DNA of 32,209 nt, taken from the NCBI GenBank assembly GCA_010672165.1, contig JAAHHN010000062.1, positions 1 through 32,209 of the forward strand, written 5' to 3'. The position numbers and the translations under genes are program-made. The stretch comes from Spirulina sp. SIO3F2. Lineage in GTDB: Bacteria; Cyanobacteriota; Cyanobacteriia; Cyanobacteriales; Spirulinaceae. The notes beneath the pieces were generated by a model. The model saw only the letters and a program-made list of their open reading frames with translations. It was not told where the DNA came from and made no database searches. This document shows, one piece after another, positions 1 to 9,687 of this stretch (the stretch's first letter is position 1; each line of letters begins with the position of its first letter).

Positions 1-201
1 TCATTACTAGAAAATCCATTTTCCTTGATGAGGTTCAGCTCATCACGTCAATCACTTACCCTTCAAGGCTTTCACCGTTCATTTGATGACGAAGTCTGAT
101 GATAAGTGACATAAAGAATAATTTTTTTGCCCATTTTGTGAATTTTCTTGATAAATTGTATTTAAATGCAATATTAGCAATACTTATTTTCATAAATCAC
201 C

Positions 202-516
202 ATGGCAAGCAATGACTTTTTCCTAGAGCCCGATGAAGCGAAGACCTTAGGCGACATCGACTACATGCGCGAGTCTAATACCGTGAAGCACACCTTCCCT
301 GGCAACAAAAACAATGGCGGTAGCTTTGCGATCGTCAAGGAAGTTAACTCTACGGAAGAACGGACGATGAGCGGGCCTGCTGCTGCGGCTTCTTCCTCCC
401 CCAGTTCTGCAAGTTCTACCTCCACCAATCAGCCAACATTTACGCCCCGTCGTTCAAGCAACACTGATACGGGGATGGATATGTTCCGGAAGATGGCCAA
501 GGGAATGAAGCGGTAA
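202..516 (+). CDS. Small conserved cyanobacterial protein of unknown function
   Basis: This gene encodes 104 residues with no signal peptide or membrane segment. The N-terminal half (about residues 5-50, containing FFLEPDEAKTLGDIDYMR) looks folded and charged. Residues 57-88 are a Ser/Pro/Ala/Thr-rich linker, and the C-terminus is a short basic tail (MFRKMAKGMKR). I recognise the general look of a conserved cyanobacterial hypothetical but cannot give it a function. The ATG at 202 follows an AT-rich leader (1-201) with no gene and no clear ribosome binding site. It is transcribed alone and is followed by a good terminator hairpin, which supports a real monocistronic gene. Confidence 0.8.
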   Translation: MASNDFFLEPDEAKTLGDIDYMRESNTVKHTFPGNKNNGGSFAIVKEVNSTEERTMSGPAAAASSSPSSASSTSTNQPTFTPRRSSNTDTGMDMFRKMAKGMKR

Positions 517-627
517 GCCGAAGCTTCGAACTGTATTCAAGATTTTTGCTGTATTGTTACAGGTCAAGCGTGTAGCAAAAGTTGTTATCGTCACCAGATC
601 ACGAACATTAAAATTGTTTGAGCGTTA

Positions 628-656
628 TGGGAGTTGGCATGCCAAACTCCCATTTT
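628..656 (+). terminator. Rho-independent terminator after the 104-aa gene
   Basis: The arms GGGAGTTGGC and GCCAAACTCCC pair around AT with one bulged base, and the stem is followed by ATTTTTA. It lies 110 bp after the stop codon of the gene at 202-516, on the same strand. Confidence 0.75.
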
Positions 657-736
657 TACTTTAGGGTTGGGTGTGTTATCGCTTTTCTCATCAGAATTCT
701 AGAAGAATAGGGTAACATAACCTAAGTTATTTTGTC

Positions 737-1567
737 CTAGTCTAAGCGTTCAGCAATCTGACTCAGAAGATGCTCAATAAAACGAGCCTCTTCAAGCTGA
801 GGTATTGTTTCGAGATAGAGCTGAAGATCGGTCTGGGCGGCAATCCAATGGCCCAATTCAAAATGGACTAAGCCCCGCACCTTGCGCTCGGGCGCATGAT
901 CGGGAAACAGAGCTAAAATTCCGTCTACAGTCCAAAGCATTTGCTCTAGTTTGCCCTGATTCAGATAAATTTGCTTGAGATTGGACAATAAACGAGCCAA
1001 GATTGATTTGGTACTCACGGGCGCAAAATATTCAGAATGAAAAGGCACAGGATGCTTATAGATTTGGGCAAGTAGCGCCATACAATCTTGGGGAAACAGA
1101 ATCTCACCCTGATTAAATACATCCACAAAAATTTCTGCATCTTCAAAGTCTGGTCGTACTAAAAAATGCCCTGGCATGCCAATCCCTACCATTGGCAGCT
1201 CAACTCGACGAGCCAAATCAAGATACAGCACCGCAAGGCTAATGGGAATGCCGAGACGACGATCAAGAACTTCATTGAGAAAACTATTACGCGGATCATA
1301 ATACTGATCTTGATTCCCCTGAAACCCCCATTCTTCATATAGAAAGCGATTGATCATCTGAATCACTTTAAGGGGATAAGGGGGATTGGGTCGGTTCGCT
1401 TGAAGCGTTCGCCCCAACTCTTGAAGTCGAGTTTGGTAAGGGGTTATATCTAAACCCGGTGCTGCGATTTGAGCAATATTTAAGGCAGCGGTGGTCAGAT
1501 CGATCGCTGTCTCGGGTTGGCTTACAAGCTGGGTGAAACGGGCTAGGGCAAGGGTGCGATCGCTCAT
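737..1567 (-). CDS. SirB1-family transglutaminase-like/TPR protein
   Basis: The 276-aa product matches the SirB1/transglutaminase-like family (N-terminal transglutaminase-like fold, C-terminal TPR-like helices). The diagnostic block lies near residues 95-145: DPRNSFLNEVLDRRLGIPIS, then a helix, then GIGMPGHFLVRP. The C-terminal 90 residues are helical and repeat-like (KQIYLNQGKLEQML, ALFPDHAPERKVRGLVHFEL). The family's biochemical activity is not established, so I assign none. It starts at an ATG inside a GCGATCGCTCAT stretch. It is the last gene of a minus-strand run after hisS and the 958-aa gene, 37 bp downstream of the latter, so co-transcription is likely. Confidence 0.88.
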   Translation of the reverse strand: MSDRTLALARFTQLVSQPETAIDLTTAALNIAQIAAPGLDITPYQTRLQELGRTLQANRPNPPYPLKVIQMINRFLYEEWGFQGNQDQYYDPRNSFLNEVLDRRLGIPISLAVLYLDLARRVELPMVGIGMPGHFLVRPDFEDAEIFVDVFNQGEILFPQDCMALLAQIYKHPVPFHSEYFAPVSTKSILARLLSNLKQIYLNQGKLEQMLWTVDGILALFPDHAPERKVRGLVHFELGHWIAAQTDLQLYLETIPQLEEARFIEHLLSQIAERLD

Positions 1568-1604
1568 TAATGAAGACCAAGATTAACCATGACTGACTAG
1601 GAAT

Positions 1605-4481
1605 CTAATGCTCTGAAAGGGGTAAGACTGAGACACCTTCTGCGAACCCATCTATATTGAGTTGGGTAAAGTCTGGGGGCACAACTGGGCGATCGCAGCT
1701 AACCTTGCGGCTCTCTTGCCCTGTACTGACATCAATTGTAATCGCTTCAAAACGAATCGCTAAACTCCCTAACGGCACAATAATTTGGGTCATGGTCTCT
1801 AAATGACCGGTTGGCAACGTTTCAAAGTCCACAAAAGCTCTCGGTCCATCCAAAAGCTGACGAGTTTCACAGTCTTTAACCCAAAGCTTGACATAGATCA
1901 AGCCCGATCGTTCAGGAATCTTAACTTTAACCAGTACTAAATCACCTGCCACCAGTTCTCCGGCGGGCAGCATCAGCTCAGGTGTTGGTGGTGTTGTCAG
2001 TGGGGAGGATGACATGGAAGATGGCGTTGAGGTCTTGGCTAAGGCAGAATGCTGAGGGGGATTCGTTGGTGAGAGCCAGGCGGTCGTGTCTTGAAGTTGG
2101 CTGGGATAAGGCAGACCCGAAGCATCATATGTCGGTAAAGGTGGCGCAATCGACGGCACTGAATCTTCGCGCAACTCAGAGAGGTCTTCGTCAACAACAA
2201 ACTCCTGCAAGGGCCAATCACTGGAATGTTCTGGCATAGGGGCTAGAGGCTCTGGTTGTTTGGGGGGGGCAGTGGTATCAGCGGGTTTTGCCAAGGTTTT
2301 CCCCTCTGCTAGACGACTGAGCTGTTGTGAGAAGCGATTGTCAAAATGCAGGGACTGCGCAGTCGAACTAGCCGTTTCCAGCTCAGAATCAGGCTGTTCT
2401 AGAGACGATGGAGTCAACTCAGCCTCCAATTGGGTTACAGCAAGTTCAGAACCATCAATTTCAAACAGATTGAGCTCTGGGATTAGCGATTGCTCTGAGC
2501 TGTATTCAGTGCGCGATTGGGGTGCGCTAATCTGTTGCAAGTCTTCCCTCTGCCTCTGGGGATTCAAGTTCTGGTTAGAATCATTTTTGTTTAACGAGAA
2601 TGTTGTGCCCACAGCCTGCTTGTGGGTCATCCCTTGCTCTGATGTGTCATCGACCCTGGCCGCAAGAGTGGCCATCAACTCATCTCGGTCAACATTTGAG
2701 GGCTCAACAGGGAATGAGTCTGAGCCCAAGTCCAAGGCGTCTGACTCAACACCCTTCTGTCCAAGCACCATTGACGTCGAGAACGCGTTTACAGCAGCGT
2801 GGGCAGAGGGGGGTGGATTACCAAAACTAGGAAGTTCTGGCATTTTTCGATCTGTACCACTGGTTTGAGGCAATTTGGGAGGCAGGACTGTCGGTTGGGC
2901 TTTTGCTAGGGGTTGAACTAGGTGTGGATAGTTTTCTTGAGCCGTAGGCATTTTCAAAGCAGGGGGCGGCTCGGGTTGCAACTGTGACGTGGGTGTTTGA
3001 TGAACGGTCTGAAGCAGATCAGCTAGACCTGCCGTAATGGAGAACGTCTGTTGGGCGAGTGACTGCTCGTCACCTTCACCTGTGGTGAGCGCAGGCTGGG
3101 TAATCGTTAAACGTACTTCTCCCAAGACCAGCCGGGTTGCATAAGCAGTGGGGACATCTAAAAGATAGTTGAACACCAAGGGAATCGTGGCGTCGTGGAG
3201 GGGCTGTTCGACGGCTAGAAGTAATTCTTGTGTTTGGGGATCGCGTAACTCATAATGCAAGAAACCCGCAAATCCTTGATCCAGAATGCTTGACTCTAAC
3301 GTATCTCGCAGCTCAACTTGGCCAGAGATGAGAATCGGTTCGTCCTGATGGCGAATAAATGTATCTTGAGCTAAGGTAATGCTCAGACAGGGTGGATTAA
3401 CCCCAGAGAAAGGCTCAGGTACAGAAGATCCAGGCAACGGCACTGTTGCAAGCGTAGGCGTGGTCAAAAAAGCATCTGCTGGCAATTCCGTTGGAGTAGG
3501 AGAAGCTGCCGTCCGTTCTGTGATTAGCTCAGGGGGAGTCGATACGGTCGGTGGCGGGATCAGATTCTCACCTGGCTCACTCACCTGTTGCAGTATTTGC
3601 TCGAGGCTTTGGATTGATTGCTCAAGGAGTGCATGGGGATTGTCGCCGAATTCAGGGGGGGGTTGATTGTTCTGAGTTGTCAATTCAGGAACAGATGAGA
3701 CTTCAAATTCGACGTCATCACCAGTTAAAATCTCAGGGGTCAGAGCGGCTGTGGAAGATTCAGCTGGGGGCTCATTTGGGGCAATCCGCTCGGAGATACG
3801 TTCAGACTCAAGCTCAAGGGGTGTGAGCCAGGCGGCTGGTGCTTCTTCAGTGGGTATGGAGTCGGGGAGTTGCTGTGGGTTAACCAAAGCCAAGGGAGGC
3901 AGCGAAGCGAACCAGGAAGCCGAATCAGGTTCTGATTCAAGGGAAGCAAATGCCGTCGTAACAGGTTCGAGTTGAGTGGGCTTAGGCTGGGTGAGAGAGA
4001 AAGTGGGTTGATAGGCTGCTGCCCGTTGTGGTGGGAGAACGACAGAGTCAGCATCTGAGTGGTACTGAATCGCTGGCTTTGCATCAGAACTGATATCCAC
4101 TTTGATCGGCTCTGTTCCTAACGAGTTAGTGTTGGGCGACTTTACCTTCATGTGGATGACATCTTGCCAATCGTCACCCCAAAGCGCTCGAATTTGGGGT
4201 GAACTGATATGTAACTCCCAGAAACCTGGCCGGAGGTCGGTAAAGGGCACAATGACCATCAAGCCTTCTTCGCTCGTCCGTCCAACCCGCTTTTGCGATC
4301 GCCGCTCTAGATTGGTTTTATCTAAGGTTTGATAGAAAACCTGAATTTCGACATCAATTTTGGGTGGGCAGCCTTGGGCAATCAGACGATACGTACCGGC
4401 CCCCAAACTCACCTTACGAGTCTGGAGCGGCAGCCAGGAGCGTGTTCCCTGTTTTTGTAGTAGAAATTCCCAAGTTTCCAT
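1605..4481 (-). CDS. Large low-complexity cyanobacterial protein, function unknown
   Basis: This 958-aa protein has no signal peptide or transmembrane segment. I see three probably folded islands: residues 1-120 (beta-rich, starting METWEFLLQKQG), about 365-470 (beta-sandwich-like, PCLSITLAQDTFIRHQDEP) and about 850-950 (LVAGDLVLVKVKIPERSGLI, VDFETLPTGHLE). Long Pro/Ser/Thr/Glu/Gln-rich linkers, expected to be disordered, separate them. The outer islands resemble each other in general character (interaction-type beta domains), but I do not recognise a named family. It sits 15 bp after hisS and 37 bp before the sirB1-like gene, so it is probably translated from the hisS transcript. The long linkers suggest a scaffold or tether; that is inference. 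Confidence 0.75.
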   Translation of the reverse strand: METWEFLLQKQGTRSWLPLQTRKVSLGAGTYRLIAQGCPPKIDVEIQVFYQTLDKTNLERRSQKRVGRTSEEGLMVIVPFTDLRPGFWELHISSPQIRALWGDDWQDVIHMKVKSPNTNSLGTEPIKVDISSDAKPAIQYHSDADSVVLPPQRAAAYQPTFSLTQPKPTQLEPVTTAFASLESEPDSASWFASLPPLALVNPQQLPDSIPTEEAPAAWLTPLELESERISERIAPNEPPAESSTAALTPEILTGDDVEFEVSSVPELTTQNNQPPPEFGDNPHALLEQSIQSLEQILQQVSEPGENLIPPPTVSTPPELITERTAASPTPTELPADAFLTTPTLATVPLPGSSVPEPFSGVNPPCLSITLAQDTFIRHQDEPILISGQVELRDTLESSILDQGFAGFLHYELRDPQTQELLLAVEQPLHDATIPLVFNYLLDVPTAYATRLVLGEVRLTITQPALTTGEGDEQSLAQQTFSITAGLADLLQTVHQTPTSQLQPEPPPALKMPTAQENYPHLVQPLAKAQPTVLPPKLPQTSGTDRKMPELPSFGNPPPSAHAAVNAFSTSMVLGQKGVESDALDLGSDSFPVEPSNVDRDELMATLAARVDDTSEQGMTHKQAVGTTFSLNKNDSNQNLNPQRQREDLQQISAPQSRTEYSSEQSLIPELNLFEIDGSELAVTQLEAELTPSSLEQPDSELETASSTAQSLHFDNRFSQQLSRLAEGKTLAKPADTTAPPKQPEPLAPMPEHSSDWPLQEFVVDEDLSELREDSVPSIAPPLPTYDASGLPYPSQLQDTTAWLSPTNPPQHSALAKTSTPSSMSSSPLTTPPTPELMLPAGELVAGDLVLVKVKIPERSGLIYVKLWVKDCETRQLLDGPRAFVDFETLPTGHLETMTQIIVPLGSLAIRFEAITIDVSTGQESRKVSCDRPVVPPDFTQLNIDGFAEGVSVLPLSEH

Positions 4482-4496
4482 ACGTAATGATGAAGT

Positions 4497-5783
4497 TTAG
4501 CCTTGCCCCAAATGATCCTGCAATTGTGCCCTAAATGTTTCAATGGTATTCAAAAATTCGGCTTGTGTAACGGTGGTTTGGGCCTGGGTTGCTAACCATT
4601 TCACATTTAAGGTTGTGGCTTCCGCTTCAGCATCACCGATAACCAGGCAAACTTGTGCACCACTATTATCGGCTCGTTTAAACTGTTTTTTAAAGTTTGC
4701 GCCGGTGAGATCAAATTCGACGGCGATGTTTTGGCTACGGAGCTTTTGCGTTAGTACCATCGCTTGGGATGTGGCCTGATCGCCTCGCGAGACAACATAT
4801 ACCGCTGGTGTTTCCGGTGAGCGGGTTTGCAACTTCTCTAAAAGCAAGATAAGGCGCTCAACTCCCATCGCCCAACCTACAGCAGGGGTTGGTTTCCCAC
4901 CCAACTGCTCAACTAAAGTGTCATAGCGCCCACCGCCACACACTGTCGCCTGTGCTCCCAAGTCATCCGATTGGATTTCAAAAGCAGTATGGGTGTAATA
5001 GTCAAGACCACGCACCAAACGAGGATTGATAGTAAAAGGGATTTCTAGAGCGTTGAGCATTCCTTGCACCTGCTCAAAGTGTATACGTGAAGTTTCGCTC
5101 AAATAATCCAACAGTTGCGGTGCGTTCTGAACAATTGTTTGGGTGTTTTCATTCTTACTATCGAGAATGCGAAGCGGGTTGCGCGTAAGGCGATCTTGGG
5201 AATCGGAGTCAAGTTCAGCTTTATAGGGGGTGAGATAGTTAATCAATGCTTCACGATAGTTGCTGCGATCCTCCTGATTACCAACTGAGTTGATATCTAG
5301 TTTTAAGGATTTGAGCCCTAACTGTTGCAAAATATCGGTAGCGATCGCAATCACTTCCACATCTGCGGCAGGGGAGCCATTGCCAATCAGCTCAGCTCCA
5401 ATTTGATGAAACTGCCGTTGCCGACCTGCTTGAGGACGTTCGTAACGAAATACTGGCCCCGCGTACCAGAGCCGTTGGACACTGCCTTGCGAGCCGAGGC
5501 TATGCTGGATAAAAGCCCGCACTACCCCAGCGGTAAACTCGGGTCGCAGCGTGATGGAGCGATCGCCGCGATCGGTGAACGTATACATTTCTTTGCCCAC
5601 CACATCAGTGGCTTCACCAATGCCCCGAGCAAACAGTTCCGTTTGTTCAAAAATAGGGGTACGAATTTCTTGGTAGGCGGCACGGGCAAAGGTCTGGTAG
5701 GCAATCGTCTCAAGCTGCTGCCAATAGCCAACCTCAGCGGGCAAAATATCTTTAGTGCCGCGCAGCGCGTTAATACTCCCCAT
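4497..5783 (-). CDS. hisS: Histidyl-tRNA synthetase
   Basis: This is a class II aminoacyl-tRNA synthetase that charges tRNA-His with histidine in the cytoplasm. The 428 aa match the usual bacterial length. Visible signatures are the N-terminal LRGTKDILP, motif 2 (GPVFRYERPQAGRQRQFHQ), the histidine-binding HisA motif (RGLDYYTHTAFE) and motif 3 (AVGWAMGVERLILLLE). A C-terminal anticodon-binding domain covers about residues 330-420. The start is the ATG giving MGSINALRGTKD. It is the first gene of a three-gene minus-strand operon with the 958-aa gene (15-bp gap) and the sirB1-like gene. The upstream region also holds the terminator of the first SLH porin. Confidence 0.97.
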   Translation of the reverse strand: MGSINALRGTKDILPAEVGYWQQLETIAYQTFARAAYQEIRTPIFEQTELFARGIGEATDVVGKEMYTFTDRGDRSITLRPEFTAGVVRAFIQHSLGSQGSVQRLWYAGPVFRYERPQAGRQRQFHQIGAELIGNGSPAADVEVIAIATDILQQLGLKSLKLDINSVGNQEDRSNYREALINYLTPYKAELDSDSQDRLTRNPLRILDSKNENTQTIVQNAPQLLDYLSETSRIHFEQVQGMLNALEIPFTINPRLVRGLDYYTHTAFEIQSDDLGAQATVCGGGRYDTLVEQLGGKPTPAVGWAMGVERLILLLEKLQTRSPETPAVYVVSRGDQATSQAMVLTQKLRSQNIAVEFDLTGANFKKQFKRADNSGAQVCLVIGDAEAEATTLNVKWLATQAQTTVTQAEFLNTIETFRAQLQDHLGQG

Positions 5784-5939
5784 AATTTGATGATGACCTG
5801 TAGAGTGTGACTGCCAGAGTTAATCTTGTTTCAGTAAATCCTATGGCTGAAAGAATATTAACAAATTCTGTTGGGTGAGATAGACGTGAGTTGGCGATCG
5901 CTTGCTTGCAATACCAGGAAACCCAGAAAGTCTTGTGAC

Positions 5940-5968
5940 AAAAAGGGACAAGCCAAAGGACTTGTCCC
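5940..5968 (-). terminator. Terminator of the first SLH porin
   Basis: Read on the minus strand, GGGACAAG, an 8-nt loop and CTTGTCCC form a perfect 8-bp stem followed directly by TTTTT. It lies 55 bp past the porin stop at 6024 and before hisS, so it separates the two transcription units. Confidence 0.9.
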
Positions 5969-6023
5969 AACTATTCTCTTTGGAGTTTAAGCGCTAGAAA
6001 ATCAAGCGATTAACCTAATCGGC

Positions 6024-7745
6024 CTAGAACGTGAACGTGGTGCGGAGGGTTCCCACAATCGTATCGTTGTCGATTTGGTTGGGCGCAGTGAGCCAGATAA
6101 AACCGGGTGTGATCGAGATGTTGTCACTGAGTTGATACTTATAGAACAACTCAACGTGATAAGGCGTCTCATCTGTATCGAAGGCTAGACCCGGAATATC
6201 AATGCTACCGGCATAGGGTTGAGCACCTGCAAATAGACCCAGTACATTACCCTCGCCACCCAAATCCGGGAAAGCCAAACCTGCACCATAAGTCCAAATC
6301 TCTGCATCGCCCTTGCGACTTCCCACGAGCGTAGCATCTGTATAGGCGAAGAAACCACTAAAGGAGATGTCATCGCTAATGCGCCAAGCCAGCTCCGCAC
6401 CATAAGAATTGGTGGCATTGGGCGTATCGGTGGAAACGCCGCCACCACCGACCAAGTTCGCCAAAGCTGTACCCACAACGCCAGGTGTACCCACACCTCC
6501 GAGGTCAAAAACTGAGGTGTTATCGGGGTGGTAACCATGCACATAGGTCAGACCGAGGGCAATATCATCACTGATGTTGACGTTGGCTTGACCCAAGAAG
6601 GCATAGTCCCCAGAGAAGAGACCCCGAGTGGCATCGTTGGCTTGGCCAGCGAGATAACCAACCGTAATTGTGGAGGGGCCGAGGATGCTATCGAGGAGGT
6701 CAAAGTTGAAGCTAAAGCCTGCACCTGCACCCCCACCAATCCGATAGATGGGGCTTTCGGATGCAAAGGTGGAAAGGGCACCATTACCCCCGTCGTAGTC
6801 CTCAAAGTAGGGGTTGAGAGTGGGGACAAAGTCACTCCAAATCCCGCCATTGGCAGCAATATAACCTTGAGAATCGCCTACAGGGAAATAATAAGCTACC
6901 CAGTCGATTGCAACATTGTTGTTGTTGTTGCCAAGGTTGAAGGTCTGGGTGGTTTCACCCGTTTGAATCCCTGCAAAGTTCACCACCGTATTCGTGTTGA
7001 ATGCAGGTGCTGCCAGGTTCCCCGTCGCCAAACGAGTAATCAAAAGGTCTTTACCGCTAAAGCTGGTGTTGAGGGTGAGGCGAGCCCGATAGCCAAGAGT
7101 CAGCTCTTCATCAGTGTTGTTGACCACTGCGCGGTAGTTACCGCCATTGGCAACCCCTTGGTTGCTGGTAAACACATCTTGGCCACTAAACAGTCCGGTT
7201 GCCGCAACGATAACCTCACCTGTGAGCTTGGTGGTGGTAGAGAAGCTGTTGTCTTCTAAGAAAGAAACACGGCTCTCCAGGGCATCCACACGAGCGCCGA
7301 GGGCAGCCAGCTCAGCCTCGAAATCTTCCATCAGGCGCTGAATTGTTGCCAGGTCATCGCGGGTGACAAAGTCAGCCGTCGTTTCAGCAATCAGGCGCTC
7401 AATTTGCTGCATACAAGCATTTAAGCCTGCCGCGAATTCGTAACGAGAGAGGGCTCGGTTGCCGCGGAACGTGCCGTTGGGATATCCCTTAAGGCAGTCG
7501 TAGCGACGCACCAAGTCATCCAGGGCTTGATACGCCCAGTCAGAGGGAGAGACATCACTAAACTGCGCAGCACCAACACCCTGACCCAGACCTTGATCAA
7601 AGCTGAACTGGGACTCATAAGTATCCATTTGACCCAGGAGTGCTTCAACCTCATTTAGAGATTGAGCTGTCGCTGCGGTTGCACTCAGACCCACTGTGGC
7701 TAATACTGCGCTAGAAATCTGTAGAGCTTTGTTTTTGAACACCAT
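6024..7745 (-). CDS. SLH-domain OprB-type outer-membrane porin (iron-uptake porin family), copy 1
   Basis: The product is a 573-aa cyanobacterial outer-membrane porin. Residues 1-27 are a signal peptide (MVFKNKALQISSAVLATVG, cleavage near ATA/Q). One SLH domain follows at about residues 60-118 (FSDVSPSDWAYQALDDLVRR, KGYPNGTFRG). A short coiled coil comes next (LMEDFEAELAALGARVDALE), then a beta-barrel of about 400 residues ending in TLRTTFTF, with the terminal Phe usual for barrel proteins. The SLH domain is expected to contact peptidoglycan or its polymers. I chose ATG 7745 rather than the upstream in-frame GTG at 7763, because the GTG overlaps the Shine-Dalgarno AGGAG. Cyanobacterial members are often called iron uptake porins; the substrate cannot be read from sequence. 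It is the last of three tandem copies. Confidence 0.93.
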   Translation of the reverse strand: MVFKNKALQISSAVLATVGLSATAATAQSLNEVEALLGQMDTYESQFSFDQGLGQGVGAAQFSDVSPSDWAYQALDDLVRRYDCLKGYPNGTFRGNRALSRYEFAAGLNACMQQIERLIAETTADFVTRDDLATIQRLMEDFEAELAALGARVDALESRVSFLEDNSFSTTTKLTGEVIVAATGLFSGQDVFTSNQGVANGGNYRAVVNNTDEELTLGYRARLTLNTSFSGKDLLITRLATGNLAAPAFNTNTVVNFAGIQTGETTQTFNLGNNNNNVAIDWVAYYFPVGDSQGYIAANGGIWSDFVPTLNPYFEDYDGGNGALSTFASESPIYRIGGGAGAGFSFNFDLLDSILGPSTITVGYLAGQANDATRGLFSGDYAFLGQANVNISDDIALGLTYVHGYHPDNTSVFDLGGVGTPGVVGTALANLVGGGGVSTDTPNATNSYGAELAWRISDDISFSGFFAYTDATLVGSRKGDAEIWTYGAGLAFPDLGGEGNVLGLFAGAQPYAGSIDIPGLAFDTDETPYHVELFYKYQLSDNISITPGFIWLTAPNQIDNDTIVGTLRTTFTF

Positions 7746-7885
7746 CTGGTATCTGCTCCTCACAAAGTAAATTGAATAAGTAACAGTGCAATTAATCGAT
7801 CACAGTGCTTAATTTAACCATAAAGATTTGATGATAATTTCCTGAGAGCATTGGCTTTAAGTTTCCTCAGCACCAATACAACAAG

Positions 7886-7912
7886 AAGGAGCAAGTCTCA
7901 GACTTGCTCCTT
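7886..7912 (-). terminator. Hairpin after the second SLH porin
   Basis: AAGGAGCAAGTC pairs perfectly with GACTTGCTCCTT (12 bp, 3-nt loop). The minus-strand T tract is poor (TTCTTGTTGT), so it may act as a terminator or a 3'-end stabiliser. Its core GGAGCAAGT/ACTTGCTCC recurs in the hairpin after the third porin. Confidence 0.65.
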
Positions 7913-7962
7913 CCTCTAAGCTCTAGGGTCTAACCCCTTGAGCCAATCACCAAGCTGATAGC

Positions 7963-9624
7963 TTAGAACGTGAAGGTGGTACGGATGGTTCCGACCAACG
8001 CATCGTTATCAATTGAGTTGGGGGTGGTCAACCAAATAAAGCCAGGTGTGATCGAGATTTGGTCGGTGAGCTGGTACTTGTAGAACAACTCAACGTGGTA
8101 AGGCGTATCATCAACGCGGTAGCCGCCATTGGAGAGGTTCGCAGAACCCAGGTAGGGTTGAGCACCGGCAAACAGACCCAAGAGGTTACCCTCGCCACCC
8201 AAGTCGGGGAAGGCTAAGCCTAAACCGTACGTCCAAACTTCAGCATCACCGGTAACACCAGTACCCACGACATCGGTGTAGGCAAAGAAACCGCTGAAGG
8301 AAATATCATCGTTGATGGCCCAAGCCAGCTCTGCACCGTAGGAGTTAGAGGATTTAGCAACCCCTTCCAGGTTGGCAGGGCCGGTACCCACAACCCGAGA
8401 ACCACCACCCAGGTCAAAGAGGGCACTGGTGCCACCGGGATGATAGCCGTGGACGTAGGTCAAGCCGAGAGAAATATCCTCAGTCAGATCACCAGCGATC
8501 TGACCCAAGATGGCGTAGTCACCCGAGAAGAGACCTTGGGTTGCATTATTGGCTGTACCAGAGAGATAACCCGCAGATAGGTTGAACTTGTCACCGAGGG
8601 GATAATTGATCCCGGCACCGGCACCACCGCCAATGCGGTAAATGGGGCTCTCAGAAGCAAAGGTCGAGAGGGCACCATTACCACCGTCGTAGTCTTCAAA
8701 GTAGGGGTTGAGGGTGGGGACAAAGTCACTCCAGATCCCGCCGTTGGGAGAGATAAAGCCCTGAGCCTCATCACCCAAGGGGAAGTAATAGGCGATCCAG
8801 TCGATAGCAACGGCGTTATTGTTTGCACCCAAGTTGAAGGTCTGAGTGTTCTCACCCGTGACATTCCCTGGCAAGAAGCCAGCACCATTAGCGGTGTTCA
8901 AACCAGGTGTTGCCAGGTTTCCGGTTGCCAGACGCGTGATCAAAAGATCCTTACCGCTGAAGCTGGTATTGAGGGCCAAACGCGCACGATAACCGAAGGT
9001 GATTTCGTCATCCGTGTTATTGACGGTTGCAGCGTTACTGGCGCCTTGAGTCGCGGTGAAGGTCTCATTACCACCGATCAAGCTAGTTGCAGCCATGATC
9101 ACCTCACCCGTCAACTTGGTGGTGGTGGAGAAGCTGTTGTCTTCCAAGAAAGAAACGCGGCTTTCCAGGGCATCCACACGAGCGCCGAGGGCAGCCAGCT
9201 CAGCTTCGAAATCTTCCATCAGGCGCTGAATCGCATCCAGGTCCTCACGGGTGACAAAGTCAGCCGTCGTTTCAGCAATCAGGCGCTCAATTTGCTGCAT
9301 ACAAGCATTTAAGCCCGCCGCAAACTCGTAACGGGAGAGGGCCCGGTTGCCGCGGAAGGTGCCGTTGGGATACCCCTTGAGGCAGTCGTAGCGACGCACT
9401 AAGTCATCCAAGGCTTGATACGCCCAGTCGGAAGGGGACACATCGCTAAACTGCGCTGCACCAACGCCACCTTGATCAAAGCTAAACTCGGACTCATAGG
9501 CGTCCATCTGACCAAAGAGTGCTTCAACCTCACTTAGAGATTGAGCCGTCGCTGCGGTTGCACTCAGACCCACTGTGGCCAGGGCCGCGCTGGAAATCTG
9601 TAGGGCTTTGTTCTTGAATACCAT
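7963..9624 (-). CDS. SLH-domain OprB-type outer-membrane porin, copy 2
   Basis: This 553-aa paralogue has the same order as copy 1: signal peptide (MVFKNKALQISSAALATVG), SLH domain at about 55-115, coiled coil (RVDALESRVSFLEDN), then the barrel ending TIRTTFTF. It lacks the GLGQ insertion that copy 1 carries before GVGAAQF. The ATG at 9624 is preserved relative to its neighbours and is preceded by GTGAGGAG as Shine-Dalgarno; the longer in-frame GTG start would overlap it. Its 5' third is nearly identical at DNA level to copy 3, while the outer-loop part of the barrel differs, as expected if exposed loops diversify. It ends in the hairpin at 7886-7912. Confidence 0.93.
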   Translation of the reverse strand: MVFKNKALQISSAALATVGLSATAATAQSLSEVEALFGQMDAYESEFSFDQGGVGAAQFSDVSPSDWAYQALDDLVRRYDCLKGYPNGTFRGNRALSRYEFAAGLNACMQQIERLIAETTADFVTREDLDAIQRLMEDFEAELAALGARVDALESRVSFLEDNSFSTTTKLTGEVIMAATSLIGGNETFTATQGASNAATVNNTDDEITFGYRARLALNTSFSGKDLLITRLATGNLATPGLNTANGAGFLPGNVTGENTQTFNLGANNNAVAIDWIAYYFPLGDEAQGFISPNGGIWSDFVPTLNPYFEDYDGGNGALSTFASESPIYRIGGGAGAGINYPLGDKFNLSAGYLSGTANNATQGLFSGDYAILGQIAGDLTEDISLGLTYVHGYHPGGTSALFDLGGGSRVVGTGPANLEGVAKSSNSYGAELAWAINDDISFSGFFAYTDVVGTGVTGDAEVWTYGLGLAFPDLGGEGNLLGLFAGAQPYLGSANLSNGGYRVDDTPYHVELFYKYQLTDQISITPGFIWLTTPNSIDNDALVGTIRTTFTF

Positions 9625-9687
9625 ATGGAATTTACTCCTCACTCACTAAAGCTGTAATTATAACGGTCATAATGACAAACGGCGTTA

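Noticed and set aside
2260-2868. 202-aa plus-strand reading frame
   Set aside because: It is antisense to the low-complexity middle of the 958-aa gene. It has Ser/Cys-rich composition, no recognisable domain and no ribosome binding site.
6528-7259. 243-aa plus-strand frame opposite porin copy 1
   Set aside because: It mirrors the porin coding strand, and similar shadows occur opposite the other porins. The porin frames are certain.
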